A DNA stretch of 10,267 bases, from NCBI GenBank assembly GCA_902797405.1, contig CADBSP010000013.1, positions 1 to 10,267 on the forward strand. The letters are read 5' to 3'. A program made the translations under genes and the position numbers. Under the pieces are notes generated by a model. The model had not been told where the DNA came from. It saw only the letters and a program-made list of their open reading frames with translations, and did no database searches. Shown piece after piece: positions 1 to 4,196 of the stretch. Numbering within the stretch: position 1 is the stretch's first letter; every line of letters begins with the position of its first letter. This DNA is from an uncultured Eubacteriales bacterium (GTDB lineage: Bacteria; Bacillota; Clostridia; Peptostreptococcales; Anaerovoracaceae).

Positions 1-7
1 AAAAAAG

Positions 8-83
8 TGGTGGGCGCAACAGGGCTCGAACCTGTGACCCCATGCTTGTAAGGCATGTGCTCTCCCAGCTGAGCTATGCGCCC
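8..83 (-). tRNA. tRNA-Val (anticodon TAC)
   Basis: Read on the minus strand, the sequence folds as a complete 76-nt cloverleaf. The 7-bp acceptor stem pairs GGGCGCA with TGCGCCC. The D stem is GCTC/GAGC, the anticodon stem CATGC/GCATG encloses loop CTTACAA, and the T stem ACAGG/CCTGT carries loop TTCGAGC. The discriminator is A, and the CCA end is encoded (8-10). Anticodon TAC reads valine GTN codons. It lies 23 nt downstream of the tRNA-Met gene and is probably on the same transcript. A run of T residues follows the CCA at once and reaches the window edge, so a terminator or a further tRNA cannot be judged. Confidence 0.97.
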
Positions 84-106
84 ACATCCGCAGTGTGCAA
101 TATTAA

Positions 107-183
107 TGGTAGCGGCGAGTGGAGTCGAACCACCGACCTTCCGGGTATGAACCGGACGCTCTAGCCAACTAAGCTACACCGCC
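107..183 (-). tRNA. tRNA-Met (anticodon CAT), elongator type
   Basis: A complete 77-nt cloverleaf on the minus strand. Acceptor GGCGGTG pairs with CGCCGCT (closing G-U at 1-72 and one internal U-G). The anticodon stem TCCGG/CCGGA encloses loop TTCATAC, and the T loop is TTCGACT. The discriminator is A, and CCA is encoded (107-109). The first acceptor pair is G-U rather than the C-A mismatch of initiators, and the anticodon stem lacks the three G-C pairs of initiator tRNA, so elongator Met is preferred. A lysidine-modified Ile tRNA also has CAT in the gene, but the ending CGCTACCA is what I know from Firmicute elongator Met. It is the first gene after the promoter at 211-239. Confidence 0.93.
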
Positions 184-210
184 ACGCACCGCAGAAACAC
201 TGCACAAAAT

Positions 211-239
211 ATATTATCAAAGAGTCGACTAAAAGTCAA
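211..239 (-). promoter_or_regulatory. Sigma-70-type promoter of the tRNA-Met/tRNA-Val pair
   Basis: On the minus strand TTGACT (234-239) is followed after exactly 17 nt by TAATAT (211-216), close to the vegetative consensus. The expected start is near 204, about 20 nt before the mature tRNA-Met 5' end. The -35 box overlaps the final codons of the BFD-like gene, whose stop is at 229-231, so the tRNAs can be transcribed independently of that gene. The spacer contains the 8-bp palindrome AGTCGACT (223-230). Confidence 0.75.
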
Positions 240-423
240 CGGTTATTTTATCTAAAAGTTGCTGAATTTCTTCCCGGCATCCACCGCATTTATCCCCAAT
301 GTGTTCATTTTCACATAATTCTTTGAGGTTACTATATTTTTTTTGGCGTATTATTTCTTCCAAATCTTTGACTTTAATGCGCCTGCAAAGACAGATTTCA
401 TATTCAGGGTTATCTATTTTCAT
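229..423 (-). CDS. BFD-like [2Fe-2S]-binding domain protein, 64 aa
   Basis: This is a small stand-alone protein with cysteines at 11, 13, 46 and 49, giving C-x-C, a 32-residue gap, then C-x2-C. That is the spacing of the BFD-like [2Fe-2S] domain known from bacterioferritin-associated ferredoxin, from the NirB/NasB family, and from small orphan proteins in Clostridia. A further Cys37 sits between the pairs. The middle (17-37) is charged and probably helical. There is no signal peptide or membrane segment, so it should be cytosolic. The start is supported by AGAGGATC just upstream of the ATG. It lies downstream of the spoVG terminator and just upstream of the tRNA pair. No bacterioferritin, nitrite reductase or other obvious partner is in the window. 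An electron-transfer or iron-release role is inference from the family only. Confidence 0.8.
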   Translation of the reverse strand: MKIDNPEYEICLCRRIKVKDLEEIIRQKKYSNLKELCENEHIGDKCGGCREEIQQLLDKITVDF

Positions 424-447
424 GATGATCCTCTAAACTATGTATAT

Positions 448-477
448 AAAACACAAAGCAGACGTGACCGTCTGCTT
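448..477 (-). terminator. Intrinsic terminator of spoVG
   Basis: A perfect 9-bp stem (456-464 with 469-477, core GCAGACG/CGTCTGC) closes on a 4-nt loop. On the minus strand it is followed by a T-rich tract, TTTGTGTTTT, counting the last stem bases. It lies about 35 nt after the spoVG stop and before the BFD-like gene, so it should end or weaken leftward transcription there. On the plus strand it is not followed by a T run. Confidence 0.88.
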
Positions 478-510
478 AGTTTCAGTTAACCGCAGTTGAT
501 AATGATATCC

Positions 511-804
511 TTATTCAGTCACAGTATCTGCCGCCGCTTCACCTTCCTCTGCAAGCAATTTATCATATGCTGCAAAGATTGCATCTTTGATGCGGTTGCG
601 CATTTCGGAAACTAGTGGATGAGCGATATCTCTGAAATCTCCTTCGCCCATTTTGCGGCTTGGCATTGCCACGAAGAGACCATTCTGACCGTCGATAACC
701 TTTATGTCGTGTACGACAAACTCGTCATCAAACGTAACAGATGCTACAGCCTTCATTTTTCCGTCATCACTAATTTTACGAATACGAACATCAGTAATTT
801 CCAT
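511..804 (-). CDS. spoVG: SpoVG family regulator (septation protein / RNA-binding), 97 aa
   Basis: The protein has the SpoVG pattern throughout: it begins MEITDVRIRKI, followed by the conserved FVVHDIKVIDG and NGLFVAMPSRK blocks and the FRDIAHP motif, then a helical C-terminus with an acidic Ala/Glu-rich tail. Length matches B. subtilis SpoVG (97 aa). SpoVG proteins are small dimeric nucleic-acid-binding regulators. In Bacillus they affect septum formation during sporulation; in Staphylococcus and Listeria they affect virulence and metabolism. An in-frame GTG at 811-813 would add three residues. The ATG at 802-804 is preferred because AGGAAAGGTG then lies at good Shine-Dalgarno distance and the start matches the family. 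It is transcribed divergently from murC and ends at the terminator at 448-477. I saw no clear sigma-H promoter, so Bacillus-type sigma-H control is not supported here. Confidence 0.96.
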   Translation of the reverse strand: MEITDVRIRKISDDGKMKAVASVTFDDEFVVHDIKVIDGQNGLFVAMPSRKMGEGDFRDIAHPLVSEMRNRIKDAIFAAYDKLLAEEGEAAADTVTE

Positions 805-807
805 TCT

Positions 808-818
808 CTTCACCTTTC
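808..818 (-). promoter_or_regulatory. Shine-Dalgarno site that decides the spoVG start
   Basis: On the minus strand the AGGAAAGGTG element overlaps the alternative GTG at 811-813 and lies a few bases before the ATG at 802-804. A ribosome bound here would favour the ATG, giving 97 rather than 100 residues. Confidence 0.6.
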
Positions 819-846
819 CTAACAGAACTTTTTTTAGAACATTAGA

Positions 847-875
847 ATTATACTTTATAAATTATAATAATGCAA
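847..875 (-). promoter_or_regulatory. Candidate spoVG promoter
   Basis: On the minus strand a perfect -10 TATAAT (847-852) lies 17 nt after TTGCAT (870-875), a weak -35 with three consensus matches. The predicted start would be near 840, leaving a leader of about 35 nt before spoVG. The surrounding DNA is so AT-rich that other -10-like sequences occur by chance. Confidence 0.5.
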
Positions 876-1005
876 GAAATAACGGAAATATGACAATTAT
901 TTTAACATTTCTACATTACATTTTATAAATAATACAAGAAATGGCGCGTGAAATTGTTTATTTATTCATTTTTGACAGGATTTTACTATTTATTATACAA
1001 GAACG
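868..1005. repeat. Three spaced copies of an AATrCAAGAA motif
   Basis: Related 13-mers lie at 868-880 (TAATGCAAGAAAT), 930-942 (TAATACAAGAAAT) and 993-1005 (TTATACAAGAACG), offset by 62 and 63 bp. The first two are also preceded by TTTATAAAT. The copy at 868-880 overlaps the -35 box of the candidate spoVG promoter. The match is short and the region AT-rich, so this may be chance or decayed promoter duplicates. Confidence 0.35.
972..999 (+). promoter_or_regulatory. Candidate distal murC promoter (P1)
   Basis: A perfect -35 box TTGACA (972-977) is followed after 16 nt by TATACA (994-999), four matches to the -10 consensus. It points rightward. A start near 1006 would put the tandem repeats at 1023-1068 in the 5' leader of the murC transcript. 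Confidence 0.4.
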
Positions 1006-1022
1006 ATTTAATAATGCTTAGT

Positions 1023-1068
1023 ATGGTTAACTGTTTTTAGTACAAATGGTTAACTGTTTTTGATACAA
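1023..1068. repeat. Tandem pair of 23-bp repeats containing GGTTAACTG
   Basis: Two directly adjacent copies (1023-1045 and 1046-1068) agree at 21 of 23 positions; they differ only by AG versus GA at positions 17-18. Each carries ATGGTTAACTG, with the 6-bp palindrome GTTAAC at 1026-1031 and 1049-1054, then a T run and TACAA. The 23-bp period puts the copies on nearly the same DNA face. The second copy ends inside the -35 element of the proximal murC promoter candidate. The arrangement resembles a double operator, but no binding protein can be named. Confidence 0.85.
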
Positions 1069-1103
1069 ATCTAAAAGACTTTTTTATAATTGTATGGTAT
1101 AAT
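1060..1103 (+). promoter_or_regulatory. Candidate proximal murC promoter (P2)
   Basis: Two -10 boxes are possible. TATAAT at 1085-1090 follows TTGATA (1060-1065, five of six consensus matches) with a long 19-nt spacer. A second TATAAT at 1098-1103 has an extended -10 TG (1095-1096) and could work with only a weak -35 (AAGACT, 1075-1080). Either would start transcription 30-45 nt before the murC ATG. The TTGATA lies at the end of the second 23-bp repeat, so a protein bound to the repeats would touch the polymerase site. Confidence 0.55.
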
Positions 1104-1142
1104 CACTTTGTATGAGATTAAACAAATGGAGGAGCTACCAAA

Positions 1143-2516
1143 ATGATAAATCTTGCTGATCACAGCAATATCCATTGTATAGGCATAGGGGGTATTGGCC
1201 TATCCGGAATTGCTGAGATTTTGCTTTCCAGAGGATATAGAGTTTCAGGCTCTGACATGAATTCCTCAGAGATAACGGAAAAATTGGAAGCCCATGGGGC
1301 TAAAATATATTATGACCATAGAGCGGAAAATGTGGAAGATGCCGATTTAATAATCTACTCAGCCGCGATAGCAGAAGAAAACCCTGAAGTAGTTAGGGCG
1401 AGGGAAAAGAGTATTCCCTTAGCCTCCAGGGCAGAGATACTGGGAATACTCATGGATGAGTATCCAAACAGTATTGCTATTAGCGGTACTCACGGTAAAA
1501 CCACAACCACGTCTATGGTTTCTTTGATTCTGGAAGATGCCAACTATAGTCCAACGATTCTGGTTGGCGGGAATCTAAATGAGATAGGCGGAAATTACAA
1601 AGTCGGTGACAGTGAATACTTTGTCACCGAGGCTTGCGAATATAGAGACAGTTTCTTGGAACTAAGGCCGGAGATTGAAGTGATTCTCAATATCGACTCG
1701 GATCATCTGGATTATTTCAAAGATATTGACCATATTGTAAGCTCTTTTGATAGCTTCACTGAGAATGTAAGGCCGGGTGGGACGATAATCGCTTATGATT
1801 CAAATCCCTTTGTAAATAGGGTTATAAAGGATAGGCCTAATGTTGTCACCTATGGTTATAATTCAAATTCTACATATAGCATTCAGGACGTAAGGTTTGA
1901 GCAGGACGGAATGCCATCGTTCAATATATTCCACGATGGAGAGGATATGGGAAGAGTGGTCCTATGTGTGCCGGGAGAACACAACATACTAAACGCCGGT
2001 GCGGCATTTGCTTGCTGCCATGAACTCGGTGTTAACCCCGGAATCATTATAGACACGCTTTCTAGATATCGTGGCACCCAGAGACGTTTTGATGTAATTG
2101 GCACTACGGAAAAGGGAGTGCTCTTAGTGGACGACTATGCGCACCACCCAACGGAGATCAAAGCCACATTATCAGCGGCTGAGAATATACCACATAAGAG
2201 ACTATGGTGCCTTTACCAGCCTCATACATATACCAGGACCCTGGCACTTTTTGATGAATTTGCAGAAGCATTCGAGAAGGCTGATGTGCTAATACTGGTA
2301 GAGATATATGCTGCCAGAGAAAAGAACATTAACAATATATCATCTAAGGCTTTGGCAGATAGAATTAAGGAAACCCACCCCGAGAAGGAGATTTTATATA
2401 TTCCCGACTTTAATGAATTGGCAGAAAAGGTTAAAGCCGAAGCCGAGGAAGGTGATTTGGTAATAACCATGGGAGCAGGGGATATTTACAAAGTGGGCAA
2501 ACTAATCATGGAATAA
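1143..2516 (+). CDS. murC: UDP-N-acetylmuramate--L-alanine ligase
   Basis: This cytoplasmic Mur ligase joins L-alanine to UDP-MurNAc using ATP, the first peptide step of peptidoglycan precursor synthesis. The 457 residues show the three Mur ligase domains. An N-terminal UDP-sugar binding fold has GIGGIGLSG near 14-22. The central ATPase has the P-loop GTHGKTTTT at 115-123, EACEYRDSF at 163-171 and NIDSDHLDYF at 183-192. In the later part GEHNILNAGAA is at 278-288, GTQRRFD at 311-317 and DDYAHHPTEI at 330-339, and the C-terminus has MGAGDIYK. The HHPTEI form and GTQRRF separate MurC from MurD/E/F and from Mpl. The start is well supported by GGAGGAG 8 nt upstream. It is the first gene of the rightward cluster, 40 nt before prs with no terminator. 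In B. subtilis the position between spoVG and prs holds glmU. Confidence 0.98.
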   Translation: MINLADHSNIHCIGIGGIGLSGIAEILLSRGYRVSGSDMNSSEITEKLEAHGAKIYYDHRAENVEDADLIIYSAAIAEENPEVVRAREKSIPLASRAEILGILMDEYPNSIAISGTHGKTTTTSMVSLILEDANYSPTILVGGNLNEIGGNYKVGDSEYFVTEACEYRDSFLELRPEIEVILNIDSDHLDYFKDIDHIVSSFDSFTENVRPGGTIIAYDSNPFVNRVIKDRPNVVTYGYNSNSTYSIQDVRFEQDGMPSFNIFHDGEDMGRVVLCVPGEHNILNAGAAFACCHELGVNPGIIIDTLSRYRGTQRRFDVIGTTEKGVLLVDDYAHHPTEIKATLSAAENIPHKRLWCLYQPHTYTRTLALFDEFAEAFEKADVLILVEIYAAREKNINNISSKALADRIKETHPEKEILYIPDFNELAEKVKAEAEEGDLVITMGAGDIYKVGKLIME

Positions 2517-2556
2517 TATAGTTCAGTTTATGCAGAAAGAGTGAGGTATACAACTG

Positions 2557-3522
2557 ATGAAGAATGGCGTCTTTGCAGATTACAAAGTATTCGCAGGTAA
2601 TTCCCATACGGAATTGGCAGAAGAAATTGTATCTATTATGGGAAAACCTTTAGGAAAGGCTACTGTAACAAAATTCAGCGACGGAGAGATTTCGGTTAAT
2701 CTATGGGAGACGGTTAGAGGAATAGATGTGTATATCGTTCAGTCCACCTGTGCTCCGGTTAACGATAACCTCATGGAACTTCTCATCATGATAGATGCGA
2801 TGAAGAGAGCATCCGCAGGACGCATAAACGCAGTAATACCTTATTATGGATATGCCCGTCAGGATAGAAAGGCGAAGGCCAGAGATCCAATCACCGCCAA
2901 ACTGGTTGCCAATCTGATAACAGCAGCGGGTGCGGATAGAGTGCTTTCCATGGACCTTCACGCCAATCAGATTCAGGGATATTTCGATATACCTGTTGAT
3001 CACCTAGTTGGTATGCCCATTTTAGCCAGATATTTTAAAGAGAAGAACCTGGATAATCTATGCGTTGTATCACCTGACCACGGAAGTGTAACCAGAGCCA
3101 GAAACATGGCAGAGTTCCTTAACTGTCCGATTGCAATTGTCGATAAGAGAAGACCGGAACCCAATAAGAGTGAGGTTATGAATGTAATCGGAGAAATTGA
3201 AGGAAACAATTGCATCATCATCGATGACATGATAGATACTGCAGGAACAATTACCAATGCAGCCAATGCCATTAAGGAGATGGGAGCAAAGAATGTATTC
3301 GCTTGTGCAACCCATCCTGTTCTATCAGGCCCGGCTATGGAGAGAGTCGAAAAGTCAGAGATTAGTGAACTCGTGATTTTGAATACGATTCCTATTCCGG
3401 AAGAAAAGAAGATAGAGAAGGTTAGAACATTGTCTGTGGCTCCGCTATTTGCAGAGGCAATGACCAGGGTGTTCACTAACGGTTCCATCAGTAAACTATT
3501 CGATACACCCAGAAGCCTTTAA
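2557..3522 (+). CDS. prs: Ribose-phosphate pyrophosphokinase (PRPP synthase, class I)
   Basis: The enzyme transfers pyrophosphate from ATP to ribose 5-phosphate to make PRPP, the precursor of purines, pyrimidines, NAD, histidine and tryptophan. Its 321 residues fit the class I bacterial family. FSDGEI is at 40-45, the ATP and flexible-loop region PYYGYARQDRK at 95-105, and the metal/PRPP signature MDLHANQIQGYF at 132-143. KRRPEPN follows at 197-203, and the PRPP-binding loop IIDDMIDTAGTIT is at 221-233. In the ribose-phosphate region the usual SPDHGGVTRA reads SPDHGSVTRA, with Ser177 for Gly. The start ATG has GTGAGG about 10 nt upstream. The pth gene follows after 47 nt without a terminator; prs-pth-mfd order is shared with Bacillus. 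Confidence 0.98.
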   Translation: MKNGVFADYKVFAGNSHTELAEEIVSIMGKPLGKATVTKFSDGEISVNLWETVRGIDVYIVQSTCAPVNDNLMELLIMIDAMKRASAGRINAVIPYYGYARQDRKAKARDPITAKLVANLITAAGADRVLSMDLHANQIQGYFDIPVDHLVGMPILARYFKEKNLDNLCVVSPDHGSVTRARNMAEFLNCPIAIVDKRRPEPNKSEVMNVIGEIEGNNCIIIDDMIDTAGTITNAANAIKEMGAKNVFACATHPVLSGPAMERVEKSEISELVILNTIPIPEEKKIEKVRTLSVAPLFAEAMTRVFTNGSISKLFDTPRSL

Positions 3523-3569
3523 ACACAGAGACTAAACAAAAGCAACCAATAAACGTAGGGAGAAAGTTA

Positions 3570-4196
3570 ATGTACATAATCGCCGGCCTGGGTAATCCGG
3601 GAAGAAAATATGAAAACACCAGGCATAACCTTGGTTTCATAACACTGGATAGGCTGGCGGAAAAATGTAATATCTCCGTTAAGAAAAGCAAGTTCAAATC
3701 GCTTATTGGGGAGGGCATAATTAACGGGGAGAAGGTGGTTTTGGTAAAACCGCAAACCTTTATGAACAATAGTGGTGAAGCGATAAGAGAGGCTGTGGAC
3801 TACTATAAAATTGATTTGGATAATCTTCTTATTATTTACGATGACATAGATATACCACTGGGAGATATCAGAATTAGAAAAGGCGGAAGTGCTGGGACTC
3901 ACAATGGTATGAGGTCGGTTGTATATCAGCTCGCTGAAGATGCTTTTCCTAGAATCAGGATAGGACTGAAGGAAAAAAGAGATCATGATCTGATAGACTT
4001 CGTGCTGGGAGGCTTCACCAAAGAAGAGGTTAAGCCCTTGGAGGAGGCCTGCGATAAAGCTGTTGATGCAGTTCTTTGCTATATTGAAAGCGGCATAGAT
4101 ATAGCAATGAATAGATACAATACTCATAAGAAAAAACAATCAGAAGATAATAATACTTCAAGCAAAGGGCAGGACGAGGTGCTTGATGAAGAATAG
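3570..4196 (+). CDS. pth: Peptidyl-tRNA hydrolase
   Basis: Pth cleaves the ester bond of peptidyl-tRNAs that drop off ribosomes, recycling tRNA; it is normally essential. The fold markers are all present: the N-terminal GLGNPG with Asn9, the catalytic His19 in TRHNLGF, KPQTFMNNSG at 60-69, the YDDID segment near 90-94 with the catalytic-site aspartate, and GSAGTHNGMRS at 106-116 with His111 and Asn112. PRIRIGL and DFVLGGF complete the pattern. Length is 208 aa, against about 185-195 for most relatives; the extra is a charged, low-complexity tail from about 187 (KKKQSEDNN onward) after the folded domain. AGGGAG supports the start. The last codons overlap the mfd start by 11 nt and carry the mfd Shine-Dalgarno, so the two are probably translationally coupled. 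Confidence 0.97.
   Translation: MYIIAGLGNPGRKYENTRHNLGFITLDRLAEKCNISVKKSKFKSLIGEGIINGEKVVLVKPQTFMNNSGEAIREAVDYYKIDLDNLLIIYDDIDIPLGDIRIRKGGSAGTHNGMRSVVYQLAEDAFPRIRIGLKEKRDHDLIDFVLGGFTKEEVKPLEEACDKAVDAVLCYIESGIDIAMNRYNTHKKKQSEDNNTSSKGQDEVLDEE
4176..4181 (+). promoter_or_regulatory. mfd Shine-Dalgarno inside the pth tail, deciding the start
   Basis: GAGGTG lies within the pth coding sequence, 4 nt before the ATG at 4186. The TTG at 4183-4185, immediately before that ATG, would extend mfd by one residue, but it is only 1 nt from the Shine-Dalgarno and so is disfavoured. Confidence 0.65.

Larger units (their letters stand above)
805..1142. other. Divergent spoVG/murC control region, no gene
   Basis: These 338 AT-rich bases separate two divergent genes. 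I see no credible coding sequence and no structured RNA. The region holds a leftward promoter candidate near 847-875, two rightward candidates (972-999 and 1060-1103), a tandem 23-bp repeat (1023-1068), and three spaced copies of a short AATrCAAGAA motif. The murC Shine-Dalgarno GGAGGAG is at 1128-1134. Confidence 0.85.

Noticed and set aside
107..183. Integration hotspot signature at the tRNA genes
   Set aside because: No integrase, no duplicated tRNA 3' end and no change in gene character beside the tRNAs within the window.
619..928. Plus-strand open frames across spoVG and its upstream region
   Set aside because: They are antisense to spoVG or run through AT-rich promoter DNA; the translations are low-complexity.
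974..1004. Sigma-H-type promoter (ACAGGATTT as the -35) in the divergent region
   Set aside because: The -35-like part fits, but it points to murC rather than spoVG, and the matching GAAT-type -10 is imperfect. The same bases are better read as the TTGACA sigma-70 candidate.
1023..1068. Possible CRISPR array or phage attachment repeat
   Set aside because: Only two copies that abut directly with no spacer, and no cas or integrase gene nearby; better seen as a promoter-region tandem repeat.
3000..3488. 162-codon open frame on the minus strand
   Set aside because: It lies wholly opposite prs, whose protein matches its family throughout. The minus-strand translation has no recognisable motif.
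3567..4139. 190-codon open frame on the minus strand
   Set aside because: Antisense shadow of pth; the translation is rich in Ile, Ser, Phe and Tyr without family features, and pth is certain.
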